A stretch of DNA of 64,000 nucleotides from Antilocapra americana (GCA_007570785.1 ML664174.1:6461402-6525401), one strand, 5' to 3'; shown: positions 33,890 to 45,470, numbered from the stretch's first letter. Notes: generated from the sequence alone by a model not told the origin. Numbers and translations: made by a program.

Positions 33890-34300
33890 ACATTGAAACA
33901 ATGAAGTATTATGGAGTTGAAAAAAAGAATGAGGAAAATCTCTATGAACTGATATGGAATGATTTTAAAATATTATTAAGAAATAATACAGAATAGTATC
34001 TATGGCATGTGACATTTTTGTGGAAGAAAGAAGAGAAAAAAGTATAGCAGTATCTGTTCAAATAAGAAATATATACATATTTGCAAAATAAGAAAATATA
34101 AACAAAATATATACATACCTGCAAAAAAAGAAACACCAAAAGAATTCACAAGAAATGAGACAGATTAGATACTTACAGGTTGGTGGGTGGGAAAGACAGG
34201 GTATGGAAAAAATGGGAGGTAATGCCTCTCTGATTATAGTTTTTCATACAGTTCTGAGTTTTGGAAACATGTTGATGTTTTACACATGCATGCACCCACC
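33890..34300 (+). repeat. old L1M (L1ME-like) 3' region
   Basis: 'aaaagaatgaggaaaatctc', 'tatgaactgatatggaatga', 'aaagaaacaccaaaagaatt' and 'gacagattagatacttacag' match the ORF2 end and 3' UTR of L1ME-type copies. Confidence 0.6.
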
Positions 34301-35234
34301 CACACACATAATAAGAATGACAGAAGATTTGAAAATGAAATATAAATAGAATAAGTGAATCAAACTTGTATTTTAAATGAATAACACAACCACACTTGAT
34401 GGAAGAGCAGAGGAGAACTGAGAATGGCAAACTAATACAAGTAAATTTTGGATACAGTTATTTGCACCATGATAAATACAACCATTTTTATTAGACTAAA
34501 AACAAAGCACCCTAAAACACTGTACAAGTTGACAAGATTCCTTTGGTATATATATATGTGTTAGCAATTCTGAAATTGCTTTCTTTGTATTTTAGGATTG
34601 AGTAAATAAGTAAATATATTGAAGATAATGGATCCAGTTTCCCACCATCAAAAAAAGAGGGCTAAAAATATGGAAAAGAGGAAAAATACAATGATCTTTG
34701 TGATACTGAATTGGAATTGGAGTAATGAGTAGGAACTCATAGTTTTTCACAGGAAGAGATAAGGACAAAATATCATTTCTGTCATATCAGTGCTCAAAAT
34801 ACACACTCTGAATCTAATCATAAGTAATTGGACAAACTCAAAATGATGTGCTTTGAATAAAATAACAAACCAGTACTAATCAAATATATTAATAATAGAA
34901 GACAAGGATGACTAATAAAATGTCTCAGAGTAAATATTAAGAGCAAGGTAAGTGAATGCAACTCATAATCAGGGATTTTAATTTGTTAAAAAGGCTATTA
35001 TTGAAACAAATGAAAGAATCTGAATAAAGTCTATAAACTAGGTAATAGTATTAGACCAATGTTTATTTCCTTTTTTATATGTACGTTTTTTGGTTTTTAG
35101 TTTTCATTTTATAAATAAATAACTACATTTTAAAAATACAACAATGTAAGTAAACATTCCTTCCAAATGAATGGGCAATAGATCCATCCCTTTTTCTACA
35201 GAAGATCAAGCTTCTGTAGGCTAAATTAAATATC
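34301..35234. other. AT-rich unique DNA
   Basis: No family or gene recognised. Confidence 0.4.
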
Positions 35235-35457
35235 AGATAACTTCAGTTGAGTCACTCAGTTGTGTCTGACTCATTGTGACCCCATGAATCGCGGCATGCC
35301 AGGTCTCCCTGTTCAACACCAACTCCCAGAGTCCACCCAAACCCATGTCCATTGAGTTGGTGATGCCACCCAACCATCTCATCCTGCCGTCCTCTTCTTC
35401 TCTTGCCCTCAATCTTTCCCAGCATCAGGGTCTTTCCAAATGAGTTAGCTCTTCGCA

Positions 35458-36078
35458 TCAGGTGGCCAAATATTGAAGTTTCTGCTTCAACATCAGTCCT
35501 TCCAATGAACACCCAGGACTGGTCTCCTTTAGGATGGACTGGTTGGATCTCCTTGCAGTCCAAGGGACTCTCAAGAGTCTTCTCCAACACCACAGTTCAA
35601 AAGCATCAGTTCTTCGGTACTCAGCTTTATTCACCATCCAATTCTCACATCCATACATGACTACTGGAAAAACCATAGCCTTGACTAGATGGATCTTTGT
35701 TGGCAAAGTAATGTCTCTGCTTTTTAATATGCTATCTAGGTTGTTCATAACTTTCCTTCCAAGGAGTAAGCATATTTTAATTTCATGGCTACAATCACCA
35801 TCTGCAGTAATTTTGGAGCCCTCCAAAATAAAGTCTGTAGTTGTTTCCACTGTTTCCCCATCTATTTGCCATGAAGAGATGGTACCAGATGCCATGGTCT
35901 TAGTTTTTTGAATGCTGAGCTTTAAGCAAACTTTTTCACTCTCCTCTTTGACTTTCATCAAGAGGCTCTTTAATTCCTCTTCTTTCTGCCATAAGGGTGG
36001 TGTCATCTGCATATCTGAGGTTATTGATATTTCTCCCAGCAATCTTGATTCCAGCTTGTGCTTCCTCCAACCCAGCAT
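35458..36078 (-). pseudogene. BovB RT thumb and C-terminal region
   Basis: Open minus frame after the catalytic motif. Readable blocks: KSRDITLPTKIHLVKAMVFP, then CENWMVNKAEYRRTDAFELW and RRLLRVPWTARRSNQSILKE. This is the region after RT that ends in the conserved C-terminus. It overlaps the RT piece 35936-36436 in another frame, so one frameshift lies between about 35980 and 36000, just after the MAE of the catalytic block. Confidence 0.9.
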
Positions 36079-36436
36079 TTCTCATGATGTACTCTGCATA
36101 TAAGTTAAATAAGCAGGGTGACAATATACAGTCTTGACGTACTCCTATTCCTATTTGGAACCAGTCTGTTGTTCCATGTCCAGTTTTAACTCTTGCTTCC
36201 TGACCTGCATACAGGTTTCTCAAGAGACAGGTCAGTATTACCATCTTTTTCAGAATTTTCCACAGTTTATTGTGATCCACACAGTCAAAGGCTTTGGCAT
36301 AGTCAATAAAGCAGAAATAGATGTTTTTCTGGAACTCTCTTGCTTTTTCGAAAATCCAGCAGATGTTGGCCATTTGATCTCCTGTTTCTCTGCCTTTTCT
36401 AAAACCAGCTTGAACATCTGGAAGTTCATGGTTCAC
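35936..36436 (-). pseudogene. BovB reverse transcriptase core
   Basis: The RT palm is readable: YFCFIDYAKAFDCVDHNKLW (first catalytic Asp), then CILSPCLFNLYAEYIMRNAG, and LRYADDTTLMAE holding the catalytic YADD at about 36010-36020. Key residues are intact. Upstream, the frame is lost at about 36440, and the 36596-36948 pieces carry the region before RT. Expected enzyme: reverse transcription of BovB RNA primed at a nicked target; this copy cannot make it. Confidence 0.92.
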
Positions 36437-36595
36437 GTATTGCTAAAGCCTGGCTTGGAGAATTTTGAGCATTACTTTACCAGCATGCTAAATGAGTGCA
36501 ATTGCGTGGTAGTCTGAGCATTCTTTGGCATTGCCTTTCTTTGGGATTGGAATGAAAACTGACCTTTTCCAGTCCTGTGGCCACTGCTGGGTTTT

Positions 36596-36948
36596 TCAAA
36601 TTTGCTGACATATTGAGTGCAGCACTTTCACAGCATCATCTTTTAGGATTTGAAATACCTCAACTGGAATTTCATCACCTCTACTAGCTTTGTTTGCAGC
36701 AATGCTTCCTAAGGCCCACTTGACTTCACATTCTAGGATGTCTGGCTCTGGGTGAGTGATAACACCATCGTGATTATCTGGGTCGTGAAGATCTTTTTGC
36801 ACAGTTCTGTGCATTCTTGCCACCTCTTCTTAATATCTTCTGCTTTTGTTAGGTCCCTATCATTTCTGTCCTTTATTGAGCCGATCTTTGCACGAAATGT
36901 TCCCTTGGTATCCCTAATTTTCTTGAAGAGATCTCTTAGTCTTTGCAC
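36596..36948 (-). pseudogene. BovB region between endonuclease and RT
   Basis: Two overlapping frames (36733-36948, 36596-36823) read LFKKIRDTKGTFRAKIGSI and EVKWALGSIAANKASRGDEI. This is the linker and the first RT block (NKASRGDEIPVE). The frame shifts near 36780. The 36949-37439 stretch is the same element with more stops. Confidence 0.85.
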
Positions 36949-37439
36949 TTCTATTGTTTTCCTCTATTTCTTTGCATTGATCACTGAAGAAGGCTTTCTT
37001 ATCTCTCCTTGCTATTCTTTGGAACTTTGCTTTCAAATGGGTATATCTTTCCTTTTCTACTTTGCTTTTTGCTTCTCTTCTTTTCACAGCTATTTGTAAA
37101 GCCTCCTCAGACAGCCATTTTGCTTTTTTGCATTTCTTTTTCTTGGAGATGGTCTTGATCCCTGTCTCCTATACAATGTCACAAATTTCTGTCCATAGTT
37201 CATCAGGCACTCTGTCCACCAGATTTAGTAGTCCCTTAAATCTATTGCTCACTTCCACTGTATATTCACTAGGGATTTGATTTAGGTCATACCTAAATAG
37301 TTTGGTGGTTTTTCCTACTTTCTTCAATTTAAGTCTGAATTTGGCAATAAGGAGTTCATGATCTGAGCCACAGTCAGCTCCCGGTCTTGTTTTTGCTGAC
37401 TGTATAGAGCTTCTCCATCTTTGGCTGCAAAGAATATAA

Positions 37440-38189
37440 TCAATCAGACTTTGGTGTTGGCCATCTGGTGGTGTCCATGTGTAGAGTCTTCTCTTGTGTT
37501 ATTGCAAGAGGGTGTTTGCTATGACCAGTGCGTTCTCTTGGCAGAACTCTATTAGCCTTTACTCTTGTTTCATTCTGTATTCCAAGGCCAAATTTGCCTG
37601 TTACTCCAGGTGTTTCCTGAGTTCCTACTTTTGCATTCCAGTCCCCTATAACAAAAAGGACATCTTTTTTGGGTGTTAGTTCTAAAAGGTCTTGTAGGTC
37701 TTCAAAGAACCGTTCAACTTCAGCTTCTTCAGCGTTACTGGTCGGGGCATAGACTTGAATTACTGTGATACTGAATGGTTTGCCTTGGAAACAAACAGAG
37801 ATCATTCTGTCATTTTTGAGTTTGAATCCAAGTACTGCATTTTGGACTCTTTTGTTGACTATGATGGCTACTTCATGTCTTCTAAGGGATTCCTGCCCAC
37901 AGTAGTAGATAAAATTGTCATCTGAGTTAAATTCACCCATTCCAGTCCATCTTAGTTTGCTGATTCCTAGAATGCCAACGTTCACTCTTGCCATCTCCTG
38001 TTTGACCACTGCCAATTTGCCTTGATTCATGCACCTAATAGTCCAGGTTCCTATGCAATATTGCTCTTTACAGCATCGGACCTTGCTTCTATCACCAGTC
38101 ACATCCACAACCAGGGGTTGTTTCTGCTTTGGCTCCATCCCTTCATTCTTTCTTATTTCTCCACTGATCTCCAGTATCATATTGGGCAC
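37440..38189 (-). pseudogene. BovB endonuclease (APE-type) domain
   Basis: 249 codons. Blocks: TWTIRCMNQGKLAVVKQEMA, then VNVGILGISKLRWTG, VYAPTSNAEEAEVERFFEDL and FVIGDWNAKVGTQETPG. The last carries the GDWNAKVG motif of apurinic endonuclease-like LINE nucleases. In the catalytic ISELRW block the Glu has become Lys (ISKLRW), which should kill nicking. The frame is shifted near the C-terminus, around RWPTPKSD. Confidence 0.9.
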
Positions 38190-38325
38190 CTACTGAACTG
38201 GGGAGTTCATCTTTCAGTGTCCTATCTTTTTGCCCTTTCACACTATTTATGGGGTTCTCAAGGCAAGGATACTGAAGTGGTTTGCCGTTCCCTTCTCCAG
38301 TGGACCACACTGTTTGCAGTCCACT

Positions 38326-38442
38326 GGCTACAAACCATAGGGTCACAAAGAGTTGAACACCACTTGGCTACTAAAGCAACAACAACAATTGTTAACAGCA
38401 CAATATTGAGCACCCCTGTGGCAAAGGCCTTAAAATTGTGAA
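38326..38442 (+). repeat. local duplication, copy 1
   Basis: About 117 bp: a SINE 3' tail with the unusual 'ggctacaaaccatagggtca', followed by ~65 bp of non-SINE DNA ('attgttaacagcacaatatt', 'tgtggcaaaggccttaaaat'). It matches 39334-39444 at about 92 percent by eye (9 substitutions in 111 positions) plus a 6-bp indel in the CAA tail. It abuts the 5' end of the BovB copy. Confidence 0.9.
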
Positions 38443-39267
38443 CTTAAATATAGCTACCAATAAAACAAATGGACGATAAGACAGAAAAAAAAAGAAAGAG
38501 AAGGCGGCACAGTTGGTGTCCATATAACAGGGAGGCAGGGAATTGGGACAAAGGAAGACACCAAGAGAGAAAAAGAGTAAAGAAATCTAGAAATGACTAG
38601 AGGTAATGAAGCAGAAGTTAGGACTAAGGACAGAAAAGACTGAATGAGGGAAATGATTATGGTTAGTAATAATGAGGCCAACTGCCGGGTTCTGTCCTCT
38701 CACTCGCTCGCTAGTTAATTCCTCATTAAGGTGAATTTTCCCATCAGTAAAAAGAAACAAACTATTTAAATTCTATCTCAGGTAATATACGAAATGCTAA
38801 TTATTACTACTATTGTTAATTAATTACTAGTAGAAGCTGAAGAAATACACCTTGATGGTGTTACCCAAGTTGGACCTAAAAAGAAAATTTAAGAGATTTC
38901 TGGTATAGACTTCCCCAGATGTCACATTCTGCTTATCACTTATTTCCTCGAGATAGTAATGTCCTAATTGCCACAGAGACTGAAGTAGAGTGAAATGTAG
39001 AAAAACTAGATCTCCCTGTCATGTTCAAAAAAGTTGGGAGTCTAGTTTGATTGCAATTTGTCAGTCTGCATACCATTTACATCTCAAAATGCCTTAAACC
39101 TCAAGTAAGTTTTTTTCTTAGTTTTGAAAGCTGGTGAGTTGATCCCTTTGTAGTTCCCCTAACAACAGTTGTCAAAAAAGAAAAAATACTTGTCAACTAA
39201 AAATACCAAATGTGAAAAAATGTCCAGTCACTTTAGTAAACAAAGATTCCCTTGGGAATTAGATTAG
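38443..39267. other. unique DNA, nothing recognised
   Basis: Separates the two duplication copies. No feature seen. Confidence 0.4.
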
Positions 39268-39395
39268 CAAAGGAAACAGCACCCCACTCCAGTATTCTGG
39301 CCCAGGAAGTCCCATGGACAGAGAAGCCTGGTGGGCTACAAACCATAGGGTCACAAAGAGTTGGACACCACTTAGCTACTAAAACAACAATTGTT
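39268..39395 (+). repeat. Bov-tA SINE, truncated at 5'
   Basis: 'ccactccagtattctggccc', 'catggacagagaagcctggt' and a CAA tail. The tRNA head is absent. Its 3' end lies in duplication copy 2. Confidence 0.88.
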
Positions 39396-39444
39396 AACAG
39401 CACAATAATGAGCACTCTTGTGGCAAAAACCTTAAAAATGTGAA
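39334..39444 (+). repeat. local duplication, copy 2
   Basis: The copy with the longer SINE body upstream. It continues past the SINE tail into the same flank as copy 1 ('attgttaacagcacaataat', 'tgtggcaaaaaccttaaaaa'). Confidence 0.9.
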
Positions 39445-40039
39445 AATGCATGCAGCAACTTTACTTCTATGTTTTTTATTTCATAGAAACAACCAGTATT
39501 ATGCACAAAAATTTACCCGCAGGATGCTCCCTACAACATACATATAGATATAGATATATAGATATATGAATATAGTGTTACATAGGGGAGGGGAGTATGC
39601 TTGCCAAAATGAGATCGGATTATATATAGTTAATGGGATTTAGCTTTTTTCACTTAACTATACATTAAGAAAATTCTTCTAAGGAATTGCTTTGTGTCTA
39701 ACTCTATAAGAAAATTTTAACAAGGAATCTGAATTAATAAGAAAAAAGTCTGATTAGATGACTAGATACTAAATACATATGTATCTCAATAGCTTTTCTT
39801 TATACCATTAAATAACTAGCTAAAAACATAACTGTTCTATTCATAGCAGTGTCAAAATTTTCAAAAACCCTAAAGGATAAACTGAAAGGAAAAAAGTCCC
39901 TGTGTTTGTATATGATTAAATGAACTTGGTGAATGTTTACACATACAGCTTGTTAACATGGATGCCTAAAGAGCTAGTAAGAAGACGAGAAAAGATAAAC
40001 CTTCTTCTCAAATAAAATGTACAGTTTTGAAAAGATATT
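39445..40039. other. AT-rich DNA with GATATA repeats
   Basis: A short 'tatagatatagatatatag' tract at about 39541-39567. 39640-39700 is faintly L1-like. Confidence 0.4.
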
Positions 40040-40205
40040 CCTGAAAAGCAGCATGGCACTTATGTCAATGTGTGTACAAACGGAAATGCCTAAACAGACA
40101 AGTCACCAAAATGTTCATGGTAGACTTCTTACTGTGATGGGATATCAGGTTCTTTTTTATGTGGGTTTCAAAAATGTTTTACATGAAAATAATTACACAG
40201 TAATG
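40040..40205 (+). repeat. old L1M 3' UTR fragment
   Basis: 'gtcaccaaaatgttcatggt', 'gtgatgggatatcaggttct' and 'tttcaaaaatgttttacatg' resemble the L1ME 3' UTR. Confidence 0.5.
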
Positions 40206-40216
40206 TGTACAAAAAA

Positions 40217-40493
40217 TGGAGAAGGCAATGGCACCCCACTCCAGTACCCTTGCCTGGGAAATCCCATGGACGGAGGAGCCTTGTAGGCTGCAGTCCATGG
40301 GGTTGCTAGGAGTCAGACATGACTGAGCGACTTCACTTTCACTTTTCACTTTCCTGCATTGGAGAAGGAAATGGCAACCCACTCCAGTGTTCTTGCCTGG
40401 AGAATTCCAGGGACGGTGGAGTCTGGTGGGCTGCTGTCTATAGGGTTGCACAGAGTCAGACACGATTGAAGCAACTTAGCAGCAGCAGCAGCA
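40217..40493 (+). repeat. Bov-A2 SINE
   Basis: Two monomers with the 'cactttcacttttcactttc' joint and an (AGC)n tail. Duplication TGTACAA(G)AAAA at 40206-40216 and 40494-40505. Confidence 0.95.
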
Positions 40494-40505
40494 TGTACAA
40501 GAAAA

Positions 40506-41059
40506 GCAAGCTCTTTTCACTATAGACTAAAATATGATACACACTAGAGTATGCTGGTATATTGATGAGGCTTCCAAAAGAAAAGAGAGAAATATAATAG
40601 AAAGGAGAGGGGATAACAGTCCAATGATGTGAATTATCAAGGAGGGGTGACAGGAAAAAAGTTGGAGAAAAAAACAAATAAGCTTTTAAAGGGTACATGC
40701 TTTATTTATCACGATGATGAAGAAAAGGAAACACTATTCATTCCACTTTTATCATAGCTTCATTGATGAAGAATTTTATAATCTACTTGGGAAAATAACT
40801 TCCATAATAACATGATTGCATCTATATGATACTTTCTATAAGGGGAAGTACAGAGTCAGACAATACTTTGGAAAACTGAATTAAGAGACACTTAATAGAA
40901 GAAATGGAAGTGGAGGATAAAATTTCAATAAATTTTAAGCAAGGATTTTCTAGACCTATGGGAAAAAACACAATCAAAGAGATACAGGTTAAAATGCACA
41001 CCTGTGGGCCACAAAGAAAGTTTCATGGGGGAAAGGGAAATAAAAATGCCCAGTAGGGC
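40506..41059. other. unique DNA, nothing recognised
   Basis: No feature seen. Confidence 0.4.
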
Positions 41060-41300
41060 CAGTCAGATTAAAGATGGCCTTGGAGGGCAAGCTGAGAAAT
41101 CTGGGCCTGATGCTCAAGGCATTCTTAACAAGAGGAATGACAGGAGAGAAATGTTTTAGAAAGATAAATCTGGAATGGTATGTAAGAGGATGAGCAGTGA
41201 GGGAAGAGGCAGAAGGGCTGATTAAGAGGCTGCTGGAGTAATGAAGGCCTGGATTACTCTCTTGGCTATGATGATAGATTCACAGGGGCAAATCCAAGTC
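41060..41300 (-). repeat. L2 LINE body fragment
   Basis: Antisense L2-like order: 'gatggccttggagggcaagc', 'ggaatgacaggagagaaatg' and 'aggctgctggagtaatgaag'. Confidence 0.5.
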
Positions 41301-42127
41301 AGAAACTCTTGCTATAAAATCTCAAAAGTCTTATTAGCAATTCCAAAGAGATCTTGGGCTCTAGGAGCTGCAGATCACTTGGACCCAGGGAATCTGGAGT
41401 TGTCTGTAATCTAGAAGGTCGAGGATAGGGCAAGGACTGCCTCTGAGGAGGAAAGATGGAGAGGCCTTGGGTGTTGGCAGAGGAACAGAGGCACTTAATT
41501 GGAGAAGTATTCTGGAACATCATTGCAGCCTCTAGGAACTCTGATGAGTTCTGGCACCTTAGAGAGAAGTGGGACCTGGCCCAGGGTCTGAGTAGCAGCT
41601 CTAGCTAGAGCTAACAAAAATGGCCAAGGTACTGATTCCCTCATTCAGTCCTAGCATATAAACTCTACAAAGGCTGATCTTAACTTTCCATTAAATGCAT
41701 GAAGAATGCTTACTCACTATGTAACCATCTAAACATTGCAAAATTTAGTTACTCCCTTGTATATTTCATCTAGGCTTAAAGAAGTGAACACCCAACAAAT
41801 ATGTCCAAATCACTTTCAAAGCAGTTTTTCTTCTGATAAGACTTTTTCACAATTTAAAACTTGTTCACACACTAAAGACAAGGGTTCAGTTAAAAACATT
41901 TACCCTTTAAAAGGGAAAATTTATTTTCCTTCTTTCTAAAATAAAACCTCAAAAAGGAGAGGAAAGAGAGAAAGAAAAAGAAAAAAGGTGAGAGAAATGA
42001 AAAGGTACAGACACCATAGATGAAAAGTGTCTAGCTTTCTTTCTTCCTGTATGCATTCTCTCCATACAGTGAAGCCCAGTTAAAGAAGCAGATTCATTTA
42101 TAGACATTCCCTGAAACAAAACCTCAA
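41301..42127. other. unique DNA with a GA-rich tract
   Basis: A purine-rich tract at 41950-41995. No repeat family or gene recognised. Confidence 0.4.
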
Positions 42128-42215
42128 GGCATAATATCTATCCTCATAGTGTTGATGAAAGGATATAGTATGTGTAAAGTGCTTCACACGGTGCCTGAGA
42201 CACTGTCATTACTTA
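42128..42215 (+). repeat. MIR SINE 3' end
   Basis: 'agtgttgatgaaaggatata', 'gtatgtgtaaagtgcttcac' and 'acggtgcctgagacactgtc'. Confidence 0.55.
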
Positions 42216-42479
42216 CTCAGAATGAGAACAAAACACAGTAGTCAACAAAACCAAAAGCAGGACAATAGCAAGACAGTCCTTATTCATCATGATGTGATGA
42301 TGTGAATGATGTGAACAGACATTTTCCATTGAAGATATTCAAATGGACAACAGGTATATGAATAGATGCTCAACATCACTAATCATCAGGGAATTGCAAA
42401 TCAAAACCCCAATGAGGTATCGCCTCAGATCTGTCAGAATGGCTACTATTAAAAATAAGACAAGTGCTGAAGAAGATGA

Positions 42480-42490
42480 AAGAAAAGGAA
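42480..42490 (+). repeat. target-site duplication of the middle L1
   Basis: AAGAAAAGGAA, repeated as AAGAAAAGGGA(A) at 43628-43639. One-base difference. Confidence 0.8.
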
Positions 42491-43627
42491 TGTTTTTTCT
42501 TTTTAAATTTTATTGAAATATAGCTTTACAGTAAAGTGACTCAATGACACTCACACACACATATATTCTTTTCCATAATGATTTATCACATGATATTGAA
42601 TATAGTTCCCTGTGCTATCCAGTAGGACCTTGTTGTTTATCATCCTATATATAATAATTTGCATTTGCTAACCCCAAACTCCCAATCCTTCCCTACACAA
42701 CCCCCTGCTTGTTAATCTCAAGTCTGTTCTCTATATCTATGAGTCTGTTTTTGTTTCATAGACATATTACTTTGTATTGTATTTTAGATTCCACATGTAA
42801 GTGACATCAGACAGTATTCGTCTTTTTTTGTCTGACCTACTTCGCTTAGCATGATAATCCCTAGGTCCATCCATGTCACTGCAAATGGCATTATTTCATT
42901 CTTTTTTTTTTTATTGTTTTTGCCATACATTGTCATGATATCACCATGGGTTTACATATGCTTCCCCTCCAGAACCCCCCTCCCTCCTCCCTCCCCCCCG
43001 GGAAATCTCGCTGCACCAGCCCCGAGCATCAATCCTGGGCTGGCGATTGATTAGACACATGACAATTAACATGCTTCAATGCCCTTCTCCCATATCATCC
43101 CACCCTTACCCTCATCCACAAAGTCCACGAGTCTATTCTATACATCTGCGTTCCTTTTGCAGTCTTGCATGTTGGGTTCTCGTTACCGTCTTTCTAAATT
43201 CCATATATATGCGTTAATATACTGTATTGTTGTTTTTGCTTCTGGCTTGCTTCACTCTGGATAATGGGCTCCAGTTTCATCTATCTGAGTAGAATTGCTT
43301 CAAATGAATTTTTTTTAATGATGAGTAATATTCCATTGTGAATGGCTGAGTAATATTCCATTGTATACATATACCAGATCATATACCAGATCTTCTTCAT
43401 TTATCTGTCGATGGACATTTAGGTTGCATCTATGTCTTGGCTATTGTGAATAGTGCTGCTATGAAAATAGTGATGTGTGTTTCTTTTTGATTTATACTTT
43501 TGTCTGAGTATATGCCCAGGAGTGGGATCATATGGCAAATCTATTTTTAGTTTTTTGAGAAACCTCCGTACTCCACTCCACACTGGCTATACCAATTTAC
43601 ATTCCCACTAACAGTATAGGAGGGTTC
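42491..43627 (-). mobile_element. middle L1, artiodactyl type, inserted in the outer L1
   Basis: Antisense: the poly(T) start 'tgttttttctttttaaattt', 3' UTR 'agttccctgtgctatccagt' and 'agtctgttctctatatctat' to 42905, then from about 43341 'ggctgagtaatattccattg' and ORF2 end 'tatgcccaggagtgggatca' to 'cattcccactaacagtatag'. Flanked by an 11-bp duplication. Truncated in ORF2. Confidence 0.85.
42906..43340 (-). mobile_element. inner L1 3' end, bovine type
   Basis: Antisense bovine-type L1 3' UTR, from 'attgtttttgccatacattg' and the C-rich 'ccctccctcctccctccccc' block to 'attgcttcaaatgaattt'. It is the reverse complement of the same region in the L1 at about 11865-12310, with close similarity. 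It splits the middle L1, so it is the youngest of the three. Confidence 0.85.
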
Positions 43628-44435
43628 AAGAAAAGGGAACTTTACTACATTGCAGGTAAGAATATAAATTGGCACAGCTATTATAGAAAACAGTATGGAG
43701 GTTCCTGAAAAATTAAAACAGAATTGACACACAATTCAGAAATTATATTTCTGGATATATATCTGAAGAAAATGAAGTCACCATCTCACAAGAAATAGCT
43801 GTACCGCCATGTTCACTGCAGCATTACTTACAATAGCCAAGGTACAGAAATAACCTAAGTGTCCATCACACAAAAGAATGGATAAAGAAAACGTGATACA
43901 CACATACACAATGAAATATTATTCAGCCATTAAAAACACACACAAAAGGAAATCTTGCCATTTACAGCAACACAGAAAAATGGATGGACCTAGAGGGCAT
44001 TATACTAGGTAAACTAAGTCAGATAGAGAAGGACAAATTCTGTATGATATCACTTAAAGGTGGAATCTGAAACACAGGAACTCACAGAAACAGAGCAGAT
44101 TGGTGGCTACCAGAGGCTTGGCAGGTGGAGGGGGTGCATATCATTAAAGGGGACCACCTTCTAGGTTTAAGATTAATCAGTTCTAAGGATGTAATGAACA
44201 GTCCGATTACTATAGCTAATAATTCCATATTGTACACTTAAAAGTTTCTAAGAGACTAGATTTTAAAAGTTCTTACCAAAAACAAACCAAAAAAACCTAC
44301 ATGAGGTGGTAGCTAACTAACCTTATCATAGTAATCACTTCACAATACTATATACATATGTCAAACTATTGCACTAGACACTCTAAACTTATATAATGAT
44401 ATTAAATCAATTACATTTCAATAAATATGGAAAAA

Positions 44436-44814
44436 TGCATGAATAAAGTCATGCAACCATGAGAAAAAAATTGAGTCATTAATCTCCAGATGGTTGGTGT
44501 TACATGGCTACTCTTTATTTTTTCTCATTCTTTTCAAATTTCTCCCAACAGTTACATATTTTTTTTAGAATCATAAATGTGAAAATATCTAGGATTTTGC
44601 ATAAAAGAAATAGGAGAGGGTCTTATGTCCTCTGCCAAGTAGATACTGATAGACTTTTTGTCTTTTCCTTCTGTTGAACACATTGGCTCCCTTAATGACA
44701 AGATCAAACCTCATCTCATAAACTTTATTTCCTTCAACTTGTTCCCCCTGATTCTTTGAAAGCTGTCTATCTGCTATTCTTTCACTTGCTTTCTGATCTT
44801 AAAGAATAAAAATT
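44436..44814. other. unique DNA, nothing recognised
   Basis: No feature seen. Confidence 0.4.
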
Positions 44815-45030
44815 TTACACATACTATATGCAGAATAGATAATAAGGACCTATGTTTAGCATAGGAAACTATATTCAGTATATTTAAATTATCTATAATG
44901 GAAAAGAATCTGAAAAAGAATATATATACATATGTATGTATGTATAACAATCATTGTTATACATTCTAAACTAACACAACATTGTAAACCAACTATACTT
45001 TAGTAAAATTTTTTTAATTATATGTACAAA
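44815..45030 (+). repeat. artiodactyl L1 3' UTR end
   Basis: 'agataataaggacctatgtt', 'taatggaaaagaatctgaaa', 'ctaaactaacacaacattgt' and 'aaaccaactatactttagta', with a (TATG)n stretch inside. Confidence 0.8.
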
Positions 45031-45226
45031 AAATAAACAAAAATGAGCTCTTAAGAAGCTTACTTATAAATAGAAATCTTATGTAGATACATGACACATT
45101 ATGTAAAAGCCTCCTGTAGTGAATACATGATGTGAATTGGCCTCTGAATATGTTGAAAACACAGGAAATGTTAGAATTTAAAAATTGCTAAAATCCTATT
45201 ATCCTATATCTTATATATTACAAATA

Positions 45227-45470
45227 CTATACTAAATTGGAAGATCTTTCATCCAATGAGCTTAAATTGGACCATAACATAATTCTATCTGACCGTAGTG
45301 AAGTATCAATAATTAACCCCATTTTATACTGAAAATCACAGTTTGTAGACAGCTTTAAACATTTTTCAGAAGCAATATTCCTAATGGCTACAAGATGAAC
45401 AAGGTATTCCACAGATTCTCTTTTTCTCCAATTTCCTGAGGAGGAAGCCATGGTTTCTAGTAGTGCTGCT
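45227..45470 (-). other. candidate coding segment, unnamed
   Basis: Seen: on the minus strand a strong pyrimidine tract ends at ...TTTTTTCTTCTTAG before 45470, and the downstream frame is open for about 80 codons to a TAA/TAG end near 45227. An ATG lies at 45449-45451. The reading includes NWRKRESVEYLVHLV. No good donor was found inside the frame. No family recognised. It may be a terminal exon, an old processed copy, or chance; frames of this length are frequent in 64 kb. Confidence 0.22.

Larger units (their letters stand above)
35235..38320 (-). mobile_element. BovB LINE, nearly full length
   Basis: RTE-clade non-LTR retrotransposon, about 3.1 kb, 3' end at left. It runs from the tail 'gagtcactcagttgtgtctg' through RT and endonuclease regions to the 5' part near 'ctccagtggaccacactg'. 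BovB machinery is thought to mobilise Bov-tA/Bov-A SINEs, whose 3' ends resemble the BovB 3' end; both types are abundant here. The coding region is broken into at least four pieces by shifts and stops, so this copy is inactive. Confidence 0.96.
42310..44435 (+). mobile_element. outer L1 (L1MA-type 3' end), hosting nested L1s
   Basis: Left part 42310-42490: 'tagatgctcaacatcactaa' and 'atcaaaaccccaatgaggta' (ORF2 3' region). Right part from 43628: 'gaactttactacattgcagg', 'atcacttaaaggtggaatct' and a 3' UTR through 'cacttcacaatactatatac' to 'attacatttcaataaatatg'. The two parts continue each other when 42491-43627 is removed. Confidence 0.85.

Noticed and set aside
35534..36517. plus-strand frames of 125-127 codons
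   Set aside because: Antisense shadows of the BovB coding region.
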